The notes below the pieces were generated by a model. It did no database searches. It had not been told where the DNA came from and saw only the letters and a list, made by a program, of their open reading frames with translations. DNA of 39,262 nucleotides from Sedimentisphaerales bacterium. GTDB lineage: Bacteria > Planctomycetota > Phycisphaerae > Sedimentisphaerales > SM23-30. Positions 7,847-15,218 of the stretch are shown here, piece by piece. Location of the stretch: NCBI GenBank assembly GCA_016934515.1, contig JAFGSR010000204.1, forward strand, positions 1 through 39,262, in the 5' to 3' direction. A program made the translations under genes and the position numbers. Position 1 is the stretch's first letter. Each line of letters begins with the position of its first letter.

Positions 7847-8503
7847 TTATTCCAACTGTTCCCGGACCGCCAAACGTGCCCGGAAAAGGCGACTTTTTAC
7901 GGTGCCCAACGGAACTTCCAGGATATCGGCGATCTGACGGTAATCCAGCTCTTCGACATCCCGCAGAACAATTACCGCTCGGCTAATCGGTTCCAGTTGT
8001 TCCAATGCCTTGAGCACTTTCTGGTGCTCTTCGTTGATCTGGGCCTGACGGCCCGGTGTCGGCGACTGTTTGTCCGGGAGTTCCAGCAAGCCATCCGCCT
8101 GATGGCCCGTTGTCTGTCCTAAAGCATCCAGCGACGAAAACCGCACTGTTTTGCGACGGCGATGAAAATTGATACACAAATTCATCCCGATCCGGAACAG
8201 CCAGGTATAAAATCCGGAGTTGCCCCGGAACCTGCTCAAGCCCTGCAAGGCCCGAACAAAAGCATCCTGGGTAAGCTCCTGGGCGTCATCGTGGTTGTAC
8301 ACCATCCGCAACACCGCGTTGAAGAGTCGATGCTGATGCCTTTCTATCAGTTCGGCAAAAGCAGCCATTTCACCGTTGCGGCATCGGCGGACCAGCAACT
8401 CATCAGTCAACGCCGAAGCGGCTTTATCCTGGTCCATCTGTGGATTCTGACCCATAAAGTGTTCGCCGGTTCCCTGGGAAAAAAGATTTTTTACATTTTC
8501 CAT
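7847..8503 (-). CDS. ECF (RpoE-type) RNA polymerase sigma factor
   Basis: The protein has 218 residues. Sigma region 2 (about 45-115) contains HDDAQELTQDAFVRALQGL and the YTWLFRI segment. Region 4 (about 160-218) contains LDYRQIADILEVPLGTVKSRL, a clear HTH. Regions 1 and 3 are absent, as usual for ECF factors of group 4. It directs polymerase to a small regulon and is paired with the membrane anti-sigma gene directly downstream. The ATG at 8503 is preferred over the longer ORF from 8542 because AGGAC lies six bases upstream and because a sigma-70 promoter (8531-8559) places the transcription start downstream of the ATG at 8542. The short N-terminal extension (about 35 residues, Gln-rich) before region 2 has no known role. 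Confidence 0.93.
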   Translation of the reverse strand: MENVKNLFSQGTGEHFMGQNPQMDQDKAASALTDELLVRRCRNGEMAAFAELIERHQHRLFNAVLRMVYNHDDAQELTQDAFVRALQGLSRFRGNSGFYTWLFRIGMNLCINFHRRRKTVRFSSLDALGQTTGHQADGLLELPDKQSPTPGRQAQINEEHQKVLKALEQLEPISRAVIVLRDVEELDYRQIADILEVPLGTVKSRLFRARLAVREQLE

Positions 8504-8530
8504 AATCGTCCTATAACCCTTGTCGGCTGC

Positions 8531-8559
8531 ATTTTGCCACATTTGCCGTCATAAGTCAA
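8531..8559 (-). promoter_or_regulatory. sigma-70-like promoter of ECF sigma gene
   Basis: On the minus strand TTGACT (8559-8554) is followed by 17 bases and CAAAAT (8536-8531). The expected start is near 8524, giving a leader of about 20 bases to the ATG at 8503. A second TTGACG lies a little further upstream on the same strand. Confidence 0.5.
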
Positions 8560-8689
8560 CGGAGTTTTGGGTAGGTCGTCAACCGAAACTGCTTAAATGA
8601 AGATTTCTAACAGTTTGCCTGTCATTAAAAAAATGATTTTGTTGCCGGAACGGATGTTTATAGCCGGATGAGCAGGCCTGGGATAATTA

Positions 8690-8718
8690 TTGACCGTTGT
8701 AAGTAATTGGGCTAAAAT
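8690..8718 (+). promoter_or_regulatory. sigma-70-like promoter of purB
   Basis: TTGACC (8690-8695), a 17-base spacer, and TAAAAT (8713-8718). The expected transcription start, about seven bases after the -10 box, falls at or next to the purB ATG at 8725, so the mRNA would have essentially no leader. Confidence 0.6.
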
Positions 8719-8724
8719 GCGGTT

Positions 8725-10164
8725 ATGGATAGCGAAACTTACAACAAATACGAAAATCCGCTCATCAGCCGTTATGGCTCGGGCGAAATGTTGAGCATTT
8801 TTTCGCCGCAGTTCAAATTCAGCAGTTGGCGTCGGCTTTGGCTGGCTCTGGCGGAGAGCCAAGCTGAACTGGGACTGCCCATTACCAAAAAACAACTTGC
8901 CGCTATGCGTCGCCACCTCGATGACATCGATTTCAAAAAAGCCGCCCGCTACGAAAAGAAGTTCCGCCACGACGTTATGGCCCACGTGTACGCCTTCGGC
9001 GATGCTGCTCCGGAAGCCCGGGCGATTATCCATCTGGGCGCCACCAGTGCTTACGTTGGCGACAACACCGACCTTATCCAGATGCGTAAAGCCCTGGAGT
9101 TGGTGCGGTCGCGGCTGGTGCGGGTGATTGATCGGCTGGGCAAATTCGCCCGCCGCTATCGCAAACTGCCGACCCTGGGTTACACCCATTTCCAGCCCGC
9201 TCAACTGACCACCGTCGGCAAACGGGCGACCTTGTGGTGTTACGATTTTGTGACGGACCTGGAGGAAGTGCAGCATCGTTTGGAAACCATGGTTTTTCGA
9301 GGTGCCAAAGGTACCACCGGTACCCAGGCGTCTTACCTGAAACTTTTTGACGGCGACCAGCGCAAGGTCAAGCGGCTGGACAAGTTGGTCGCCAAAAAAC
9401 TGGGATTCGACAAAGTCGCACCCGTAACCGGCCAGACCTACAGCCGCAAAATCGACGCCAACATTCTGGCTTGCCTTTCCGGGGTTGCCCAATCGGCCCA
9501 CAAATTTGCCAACGACGTTCGGCTGCTGGCCCATCTGAAACAGATCGAGGAGCCCTTCGAAAAAACTCAGATTGGCTCATCTGCCATGGCTTACAAACGC
9601 AACCCCATGCGTTGCGAACGGATAACCTCGCTGGCCCGTTACGTTATCAGCCTGGCCGATTCGCCCGCCATGACTGCCGCTGAGCAGTGGTTCGAACGCA
9701 CCCTGGACGACTCCGCCAACAAACGCCTGGCTGTTCCGGAAGCTTTTTTGGCGGTGGATGCTATTCTGGGCATCGTGACCAACGTGATGGACGGACTGGT
9801 GGTTTATCCCAAAGTTATCGCCGCTGCTGTTGCTGCGGAGCTGCCTTTCATGGCGACCGAGGACATTCTGATGGCTGCTGTTCAGGCCGGGGGCGACCGA
9901 CAGGAACTGCACGAAGTTATCCGCAAACACAGCCACGCCGCCGCCGATCAGGTAAAAAACCATGGCCGCAAAAACGACCTCATCGAACGACTCAAAAATG
10001 ACCCCGCTTTCAAGAATGTCGATTTCAACGACGTAATGAAACCGGCAAAATACATCGGCCGTGCACCCGAACAGGTTGATGAATTTTTGTCAGAAGTCTT
10101 AACCCCCATCAAACGAAAATTCAACCGCTATGCCAAAGTGGCCGACGTCGAACTGAAAGTGTAA
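8725..10164 (+). CDS. purB: adenylosuccinate lyase, animal-ADSL-like type
   Basis: The protein has 479 residues. It cleaves adenylosuccinate to AMP and fumarate, and SAICAR to AICAR, in purine synthesis in the cytosol. Visible signatures: RHDVMAHV (H82, H87), TSAYVGDN, the general-acid region [12 protein letters not shown] (H155), KGTTGTQAS, and the fumarase/aspartase-superfamily loop [12 protein letters not shown] (285-296). Length and long stretches ([47 protein letters not shown]) match my memory of human ADSL much more closely than the Bacillus or E. coli PurB types. No SD precedes the ATG, which fits a leaderless transcript from the promoter at 8690-8718. The gene stands alone, without other pur genes. 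The long antisense ORF across it is a shadow. Confidence 0.96.
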   Translation: MDSETYNKYENPLISRYGSGEMLSIFSPQFKFSSWRRLWLALAESQAELGLPITKKQLAAMRRHLDDIDFKKAARYEKKFRHDVMAHVYAFGDAAPEARAIIHLGATSAYVGDNTDLIQMRKALELVRSRLVRVIDRLGKFARRYRKLPTLGYTHFQPAQLTTVGKRATLWCYDFVTDLEEVQHRLETMVFRGAKGTTGTQASYLKLFDGDQRKVKRLDKLVAKKLGFDKVAPVTGQTYSRKIDANILACLSGVAQSAHKFANDVRLLAHLKQIEEPFEKTQIGSSAMAYKRNPMRCERITSLARYVISLADSPAMTAAEQWFERTLDDSANKRLAVPEAFLAVDAILGIVTNVMDGLVVYPKVIAAAVAAELPFMATEDILMAAVQAGGDRQELHEVIRKHSHAAADQVKNHGRKNDLIERLKNDPAFKNVDFNDVMKPAKYIGRAPEQVDEFLSEVLTPIKRKFNRYAKVADVELKV

Positions 10165-10491
10165 GGTTTCACAAGGCGGTATGTTTCTGTTCGAATAGCC
10201 GGTAACATTAGTCTGTACGAACTGAATCCAGCTTATTATATCATACTCATGCCAGATGAAATTCTATGTTGGTTGGTTTGTAAGTCTATAAATTACAGGT
10301 CTTTAGAAGGTCCCGTCAGGTCGGCATCATGATACCCCATGTGGGCAATTTGTATTTGTTACTTGTAACTGCATATAATCATTACAGTTCAGCATAGCAG
10401 CCTGTGTGATATGACACCTGTCGAATATGCGAAATTGCGTGAAACTCTCTTGCAAAAAGTGGATTAAGAAATAGAGGCAGAGCAGTAAAAC
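10165..10491. other. intergenic region before the envelope ABC operon
   Basis: No gene is visible apart from an 18-codon ORF (10411-10467) without SD. The right half holds a promoter (10350-10379). If transcription starts near 10386, the first gene has a leader of about 105 bases. No terminator for purB stands out. Confidence 0.5.
10350..10379 (+). promoter_or_regulatory. sigma-70-like promoter of five-gene operon
   Basis: TTGTAT (10350-10355), an 18-base spacer, and a consensus TATAAT (10374-10379). The partial inverted repeat gttac-ttgtaac overlaps the spacer and could be an operator. Confidence 0.5.
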
Positions 10492-11508
10492 ATGGTATCA
10501 AGAAAACTGATATTTATCCTGACTTTGGCATTTGTTTTTACGATTTGGTCCCAGGAATTTGTTCAGGCTGAGGAATTATATAAAGAAGCTGTTGTTATCG
10601 GCGGCTACTCTGACAGAGACCAGTGGGTTGGTGAAAAAAATCCGGGTCTGAAAAATTCTATTGGTTTTGAATACTATGAGAAATTTTCAGATGAATATGG
10701 TGATTTTCTTACGTTGGATCTTCAAATGCGTGCGGCTTATGATTCCAGTGAGGATAGCTCCGATGCATTTGGTGTTGAGATACATAATGCCTGGCTGGAA
10801 TACAAATTAGGCTTGGGGCAATCGCTGAAAATCGGGCATTTTGATCCTGCATTTGGTCTTGAACCGGTTTTAGATACGCACGGAACTCTGCTCCAAACCC
10901 TTGCTGCTAAGAACATAGGTTTCAAAAAAGATTGGGGTATCGGATATAAAGGTTTGTTAGGAGATTTTGACTACCAGCTTGCGGCTGGACTTGGCTCCGG
11001 CATGGGCATACGGAGAAAAGACGACAGTTATCTTTTGACAGGTAGAATAAGCACGCCGCAAACAAAGGATACCCAGGTAGGGCTGTCTTTTTTGTACGGG
11101 CAAACCCTTCAAAGCAGTCAATCCTGGACGATTCCGGCACCTGAGCTGGTGAGTGATAAAAGTATAAGGAAAAAAAGAATAGGGCTGGATGTGCAGTGTC
11201 CGTTAGGGATTTTTGATTTTAAAGCTGAGGCGGCGGTTGGTGACAATGAAGGCGAAACCGTAGCGGGCGGTTTGGCTGAGCTGGGCTATACCGTTCCGGA
11301 GCAACAAAACCTGAAAATTAAAATGCAAACGATGTACTGGTCAAATGATTGGGAAGAGAAAGATGCCCGGGACCTGACGCTTTCACCAGTTATTGAATAT
11401 AAAGTCAGTTCTACAACAACGGTCCGATTGGGTTATTTCCACGATATATATTCGAGCAGCGATGAAAACAAAATGGTTGTACTGCAATTGTATTACTATG
11501 GATTGTGA
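10492..11508 (+). CDS. predicted outer-membrane beta-barrel (porin-like)
   Basis: The protein has 338 residues. A signal peptide (residues 1-26, cleavage after VQA) is followed by alternating hydrophobic/polar strands rich in Tyr, Gly and Phe, separated by charged turns (EYYEKFSDEYGDFLTLDLQMRAAY and LRLGYFHDIY types), ending in an aromatic strand (VVLQLYYYGL). This pattern fits a monomeric beta-barrel of 12-16 strands in the outer membrane. It is the first gene of an operon and its stop is 11 bases from the next start. The neighbours (FMN-binding-like, OB-fold lipoprotein, MacB-type ABC pair) suggest that it is the outer-membrane exit or uptake port of one envelope-spanning system (inference). 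I cannot assign a named porin family. Confidence 0.65.
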   Translation: MVSRKLIFILTLAFVFTIWSQEFVQAEELYKEAVVIGGYSDRDQWVGEKNPGLKNSIGFEYYEKFSDEYGDFLTLDLQMRAAYDSSEDSSDAFGVEIHNAWLEYKLGLGQSLKIGHFDPAFGLEPVLDTHGTLLQTLAAKNIGFKKDWGIGYKGLLGDFDYQLAAGLGSGMGIRRKDDSYLLTGRISTPQTKDTQVGLSFLYGQTLQSSQSWTIPAPELVSDKSIRKKRIGLDVQCPLGIFDFKAEAAVGDNEGETVAGGLAELGYTVPEQQNLKIKMQTMYWSNDWEEKDARDLTLSPVIEYKVSSTTTVRLGYFHDIYSSSDENKMVVLQLYYYGL

Positions 11509-11519
11509 GGTGAGTAAAA

Positions 11520-12197
11520 ATGTACACGAAAACAATTTTAACAGTTATGATAATTCTTTTAGGTGTCCAAAACACATATGCCGCGGTGGGTTGTACGTTA
11601 AATGATCCGGACCGTGACATAAAAAGGTTATTTCCCAAAGCGACGAATTATAAAACGGAGTTTATTACGATCAAGGAGCGTGGTGATAAAAAACTGGCAA
11701 AAGAGATTGAAGCCAAACTTGCCGATAAGCTTGAGCCGACATACGAGTCAATAGATGTGCCATACGCATATTATACCGTTCTGGAGAAAAAGCAGACAGT
11801 AGGATATGTTCACGGTGTGAATCAAAAGGGTATGTACGGCGGGATTCAGATTATTCTGGCGACAGATCCGAATGGCGTAATCATGGATTGTTATTACCAG
11901 AAAATAACTTCGCCGGAATCCAGAAAGTTTAAGGACAAAAAGTTTACCAAGCAGTTTGTCGGCCTGAGCTTAGTCGATTTTTACACAAAGGACTTAAAGA
12001 AAAAGATCAAAGATCCAAGCAAAAAAAGTGCCGGCGACTGGCTTGCTACTTTACGGGGGATAAGAAAGAATATGATTCTGCTCGATGAATTTATGTTAAA
12101 AAACAAATATGACAAATATTTCTACAAACCCAAAAATAAAGATGGGGAAGAAAGCAAAAAAGAGGCAAAAAATGAAGACAAGAAACGTGACCAGTAA
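11520..12197 (+). CDS. exported FMN-binding-like protein
   Basis: The protein has 225 residues. A signal peptide (1-21, TYA|AV) is followed by a region (about 30-170) that resembles the FMN_bind fold of RnfG and NosR: a 'LFPKATNYKTEFITI' start, a beta segment ending VGYVHGVNQKGMYGGIQIILATD, and PNGVIMDCYYQK. The usual covalent-flavin motif (S/T-GAT) is not visible; 'SAGDWLATLRG' occupies its expected place. It may therefore bind flavin non-covalently or not at all. The C-terminus is a Lys/Glu-rich tail (about 200-225). The start at 11520 has a strong GAGGTGA SD six bases upstream. The coding end overlaps the start of the lipoprotein gene by 26 bases, which indicates translational coupling. 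The family call is moderate. Confidence 0.55.
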   Translation: MYTKTILTVMIILLGVQNTYAAVGCTLNDPDRDIKRLFPKATNYKTEFITIKERGDKKLAKEIEAKLADKLEPTYESIDVPYAYYTVLEKKQTVGYVHGVNQKGMYGGIQIILATDPNGVIMDCYYQKITSPESRKFKDKKFTKQFVGLSLVDFYTKDLKKKIKDPSKKSAGDWLATLRGIRKNMILLDEFMLKNKYDKYFYKPKNKDGEESKKEAKNEDKKRDQ

Positions 12198-12558
12198 GAT
12201 TTGGTTTGTGGTCCTGACGTTAAGTATGATTTTGACGCTTTCCAGTTGTGGCAAGAAGAAGCCGGAGCAATACGGACAGCAGATTGGCAATCGTGACTCC
12301 ACGCAGATAAAAGCAGTGTTAAAAGAGCCGGAGACTTTCAGTGGCAAAACTGTAACTATTGAGGGTAAGATTGTCAGTGAGTGTAACACGGGCTGCTGGT
12401 TTGACGTCCAAGGTCCCGGTGGTGTGATTCATGTTGATATTAAGCCGTCCGGTTTTGCAATTCCGCAAAAAGTGGGCAAAGAAGTGATGGTCGAAGGAAA
12501 TGTGTCTCTGCGAGATGGCCAGCTCACTCTCATTGGAAAAGGAGTTGAAATGAAATGA
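12172..12558 (+). CDS. OB-fold lipoprotein, DUF4920-like
   Basis: The protein has 128 residues from the ATG at 12172. A lipoprotein signal ends in LSSC, with the lipidated Cys at 26, followed by a short KKK linker. Residues 45-128 form a beta-rich domain: FSGKTVTIEGKIVSEC, then NTGCWFDVQ, VHVDIKPSGFAIP, VGKEVMVEGNVSL and LTLIGKGVEM, typical of a small OB fold. The C71-xxx-C75-W pair matches the CxxxGCW motif I associate with DUF4920-type proteins and may bind metal or form a disulfide. The longer frame from 12109 is rejected because it would place 21 charged residues before the signal peptide and overlap the upstream gene by 89 bases. The stop overlaps the permease start as ATGA. Confidence 0.7.
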   Translation: MKTRNVTSKIWFVVLTLSMILTLSSCGKKKPEQYGQQIGNRDSTQIKAVLKEPETFSGKTVTIEGKIVSECNTGCWFDVQGPGGVIHVDIKPSGFAIPQKVGKEVMVEGNVSLRDGQLTLIGKGVEMK

Positions 12559-13739
12559 ATGTCGTTACAATTGCATGCAAAAATCTGAAAAGAAAGAAGA
12601 TTCGCTCGACCCTTACGATTGGTGGTGTTGCGATTGCGGTTGCTGTGTTGGTGAGTTTGTTAGGCTTTGACAGAGGCTACCAGCAATCTTTGACGGGCAA
12701 CATTGATAAGATGGGTTATCAGCTTTTAGTAACGGCCAAGGGGTGTCCCTACGAAGCGGCAACGATGATGCTCAAAGGTGGTGGTGGCCTGAGGTATATG
12801 GAGCAGGATATTTACGAAAAAATACAGAACGATGCGCGCATCGACAAGATAACACCCCAATTGGTTTCAACCGCCTATGACCCCGACCGGCTGGAAGGCC
12901 AAGGTGGATTTGCCATGTATATGGGTATTACCGACTCATATCTGGAGCTTAAGCCCTGGTCTAAATTTAAATCCGGCCAATGGTTTAGCAGCGAGGCGGC
13001 TGAAGAGGCCATTATGGGGTATGAAGCTGCTGAGGTTGAACAACGTTTGGTAGGTGACAAGATATTCATTCCGAATATCGACAAAGTTCTGACTGTTGTT
13101 GGGATATTTGAAAGGTCGGGGACGCAGGATGACGGCATTATTTTTCTGCCGCTTAAGACGACGCAACAGATTTTTTCGCTGCCGAATAAGTTGACCGGCG
13201 TCGGGATAAAACTGAAAGACATCCAGCAAGTCGGCGAATTCGAGGAAGATTTATACGAAGAGCCAGGCATTCAGGTAATCAGCATGGCACAAGTAAGAGG
13301 AACGATTCTTAATCTCATCTCGTCGGCTAAAGTTATGGCGAATTCCGTTGCGGTCATCGCCATTTTTATCGCAGTTATCGGGGTAGTCAATACAATATTG
13401 ATGTCAATATTTGAACGTACCAGAGAGATTGGCGTTATGAAAGCGATCGGGGCTTCGGCAGCGGACATTTTCAAGTTGATATGGACGGAAACAATTCTGG
13501 TTTGCACCGCTGGAGGAATCCTGGGAAGTATTTTTGCGTTGCTGGGCAGTGGCGTTGTGGAGCATATCATAAAAAAAATATTACCCTATGCTCCAAGCGG
13601 CCAATTGGTGCTGATCAGGCCAAGTCTTTTGTTTGGTGCCTTTGTCGGGGCGATAATCTTAGGAATTATCACCGGTATTTATCCGGCATGGAGGGCGGCA
13701 TCGATGAGACCGGTCGAAGCAATCAGGACAGGAGAATAA
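12555..13739 (+). CDS. ABC transporter permease, MacB/FtsX type
   Basis: The protein has 394 residues with the four-TM FtsX/MacB plan: TM1 at about 23-43, a periplasmic domain of about 225 residues, then three TM helices (about 268-292, 312-335, 355-378). Family landmarks are TREIGVMKAIGASAADI in the cytoplasmic coupling region and PAWRAASMRPVEAIRTGE at the end. Such permeases do not form a classic channel; they work as mechanotransmitters for lipoprotein release (LolCE), peptide or toxin export (MacB), or cell-wall hydrolase control (FtsX). The periplasmic domain probably contacts the lipoprotein or FMN-like partner encoded upstream (inference). The start codon overlaps the previous stop (ATGA at 12555-12558), so translation is coupled. 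The ATPase follows three bases after the stop. Confidence 0.9.
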   Translation: MNVVTIACKNLKRKKIRSTLTIGGVAIAVAVLVSLLGFDRGYQQSLTGNIDKMGYQLLVTAKGCPYEAATMMLKGGGGLRYMEQDIYEKIQNDARIDKITPQLVSTAYDPDRLEGQGGFAMYMGITDSYLELKPWSKFKSGQWFSSEAAEEAIMGYEAAEVEQRLVGDKIFIPNIDKVLTVVGIFERSGTQDDGIIFLPLKTTQQIFSLPNKLTGVGIKLKDIQQVGEFEEDLYEEPGIQVISMAQVRGTILNLISSAKVMANSVAVIAIFIAVIGVVNTILMSIFERTREIGVMKAIGASAADIFKLIWTETILVCTAGGILGSIFALLGSGVVEHIIKKILPYAPSGQLVLIRPSLLFGAFVGAIILGIITGIYPAWRAASMRPVEAIRTGE

Positions 13740-13742
13740 GCA

Positions 13743-14414
13743 ATGAGTGAGCTGGTAGTCAAAGCGTCAAAATTAACGAAAGTTTATAAACTCTTTGCCG
13801 AAGAGATAGCGGCTGTTAATAACGTAGATTTAGAAATTGTATCCGGCGAATTTGTTTCGATAATGGGGCCTTCCGGTTCAGGTAAAACAACACTGTTAGA
13901 TATGATAGGTTGTCTGGATGCTATAACCAGCGGTCAACTTGAAATATTAGGTAAGGACGTGTCCGCGATGGCCGAAAGCAGGTTGGTGAAAGTTCGACGT
14001 GGAAAAATCGGTTTTATATTTCAGGATTTTTCTCTCATACCAACGCTTACCGCTCTGGAAAATGTCCAGCTTGCCTCATATTTTGCGGGCAAATCTCAGA
14101 AAACACAAAAAATGACGGTGTTTTTAGAAAAAGTCGGCCTGGGGCCCAGAGTCAACCATCTGCCCAAGCAACTTTCAGGCGGCGAGAAGCAAAGAGTGGC
14201 GATAGCCAGGGCATTAGCGACTGAACCGAAGTTCCTGTTAGCTGATGAACCGACCGGGCATTTGGACACGGAAAATTCACAGGAAATTCTGAATGTTTTT
14301 AAGCAGCTCAATCAAGAGGACAACCTGACTATAATTGTAACTACACATAACCAGAAACTTGGTTCACAAACCAAGCGGACAATTTACTTACAGGACGGAA
14401 AAATAGTTTCATAA
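13743..14414 (+). CDS. ABC transporter ATPase, LolD/MacB type
   Basis: The protein has 223 residues and is a complete nucleotide-binding subunit: Walker A GPSGSGKTT (42-50), Q-loop FIFQDFSLIPTL, signature LSGGEKQRVAIARALA, Walker B FLLADEPTGHLD, and H-loop TTHN. The ADEPTG-LD variant and the length are typical of the LolD/MacB/FtsE clade, matching the permease encoded directly upstream. SD GGAGAA lies six bases before the ATG. It is the last gene of the five-gene operon; its stop codon lies inside the left arm of a hairpin (14411-14447). The Lol function itself is unlikely to be its role because the operon also encodes a beta-barrel and an exported FMN-like protein; a dedicated envelope exporter or maturation system fits better (inference). 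Confidence 0.93.
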   Translation: MSELVVKASKLTKVYKLFAEEIAAVNNVDLEIVSGEFVSIMGPSGSGKTTLLDMIGCLDAITSGQLEILGKDVSAMAESRLVKVRRGKIGFIFQDFSLIPTLTALENVQLASYFAGKSQKTQKMTVFLEKVGLGPRVNHLPKQLSGGEKQRVAIARALATEPKFLLADEPTGHLDTENSQEILNVFKQLNQEDNLTIIVTTHNQKLGSQTKRTIYLQDGKIVS

Positions 14415-14447
14415 TCCTGATAAAAACATAGTTTTGTTCAGGATTAT
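14411..14447 (+). terminator. hairpin ending the ABC operon
   Basis: Perfect 10-bp arms ataatcctga (14411-14420) and tcaggattat (14438-14447) enclose a second stem aaaac/gtttt (14423-14427 and 14431-14435) with loop ata. It is followed by ctttta. The TAA of the ATPase gene is inside the left arm. The trailing U-run is short, so termination may be partial. Confidence 0.65.
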
Positions 14448-14497
14448 CTTTTACAATGCTATCTCACGAAACAGGAAGATTTTATGCAGGAAAATCT

Positions 14498-14971
14498 ATG
14501 CCAAAAAGCCCAACATACAAAAGAGCCTTCATCCGATTCATGATATTCGGCCTGCTGGGCTTGCTTTTTGAAGTTACTCTTGGTGCAATATTGCGTCTAA
14601 AAGGAGGCAACTACAATTTGAGGGGTTCCACCAGCATCTGGATGATCCTCGATTATGGCTTGCTCGGATTGGTACTCATGCCCATTGCCCGTCCGCTAAT
14701 CAAACGAAAAATTCCTCTTCCTTTCCGTGCCGTCGTTTACATGCTCGGTATTTACCTTGTTGAATTCGTCAGCGGCTGGCTGTTCGACATCTGCAGCATC
14801 GAAATTTGGGATTACAGCAACTACTCCTGGAACCTGTACGGTTACATCACCCTGTGGTATCTGCCTCTTTGGTATGCAATAGGGCTTGTTGCTGAATACC
14901 TCTATCGCAAAGTGGACCTCTGTGCTGTTGTCCTGTTATCCGGCCGTGATGCCGAAACCCTCTTGAATTAG
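14498..14971 (+). CDS. small multi-pass membrane protein (CmpB-like)
   Basis: The protein has 157 residues with about four hydrophobic segments (FMIFGLLGLLFEVTLGAIL, a second near MILDYGLLGLVLMPI, VVYMLGIYLVEFVSGWLF, and LPLWYAIGLVAEYLY). The combination of a Glu in the third helix, then 'IEIWDYSNYSWNLYGYI', matches the E..(T)S...F...WDYS...N..G pattern of the putative ABC-transporter type IV/CmpB family (PF06541), whose function is unknown. Start choice: AGGA at 14488-14491 is seven bases before the ATG at 14498; the earlier in-frame ATG (14456) sits in the tail of the upstream hairpin without SD. An out-of-frame ATG at 14484 has its own good SD and encodes only 19 residues overlapping this start. 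A strong terminator follows at 15000. Confidence 0.7.
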   Translation: MPKSPTYKRAFIRFMIFGLLGLLFEVTLGAILRLKGGNYNLRGSTSIWMILDYGLLGLVLMPIARPLIKRKIPLPFRAVVYMLGIYLVEFVSGWLFDICSIEIWDYSNYSWNLYGYITLWYLPLWYAIGLVAEYLYRKVDLCAVVLLSGRDAETLLN

Positions 14972-14999
14972 CAATCGGATTTAATTAAAACATTACTCT

Positions 15000-15021
15000 A
15001 AAAGTGCGTTTTCGCACTTTT
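15000..15021 (+). terminator. Rho-independent terminator
   Basis: A nine-bp perfect stem, aaaagtgcg (15000-15008) and cgcactttt (15013-15021), has a tttt loop and a U-rich exit. It lies 28 bases after the membrane-protein stop and separates that gene from the pyrE leader. Confidence 0.85.
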
Positions 15022-15052
15022 TCTTAAGCTGGTTTATTAGGTTACGGTACTG

Positions 15053-15146
15053 CAGGGCCTTTTTTGGCCGTCCGGACGACAATTTTAAACGGGATCGGTG
15101 AGATTTGCGAAAGTACATTTCATTAAAATTCGTCCTAAAGGCCCTG
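15053..15146 (+). promoter_or_regulatory. structured 94-nt leader element of pyrE
   Basis: A long interrupted inverted repeat. Outer arms cagggccttt (15053-15062) and aaaggccctg (15137-15146) pair over 10 bp. Inner arms ggacg+aattttaa (15074-15078 and 15081-15088) pair with ttaaaatt+cgtcc (15123-15135) over 13 bp with a two-base bulge. The 34-base apical loop (15089-15122) is conserved-looking but unassigned. The 11-base left bulge holds ggcc, which could instead pair with ggcc at 15056-15059 around six T, and overlaps the palindrome cgtccggacg (15069-15078), so alternative folds exist. It ends 72 bases before the pyrE start. It could be an attenuator or riboswitch-like leader, or a small palindromic insertion. 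Confidence 0.6.
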
Positions 15147-15218
15147 TTGGTGGGCAATTGATGAAACATAAAACTGTGAAAGTTGACTAAAATGAACCTT
15201 TCCAAAAAGGAAGATTTT

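Noticed and set aside
8593..9534. 313-aa minus-strand ORF opposite purB
   Set aside because: Codon-mirrored shadow of a strongly supported gene; composition is not protein-like and it would read through the purB promoter.
10411..10467. 18-codon ORF (MTPVEYAKLRETLLQKVD) as a leader peptide of the porin operon
   Set aside because: No SD, no run of a regulating amino acid, no attenuator hairpin after it.
14993..15205. 70-aa minus-strand ORF across the pyrE leader
   Set aside because: It covers the terminator and the inverted repeat; sequence looks random and no SD is present.
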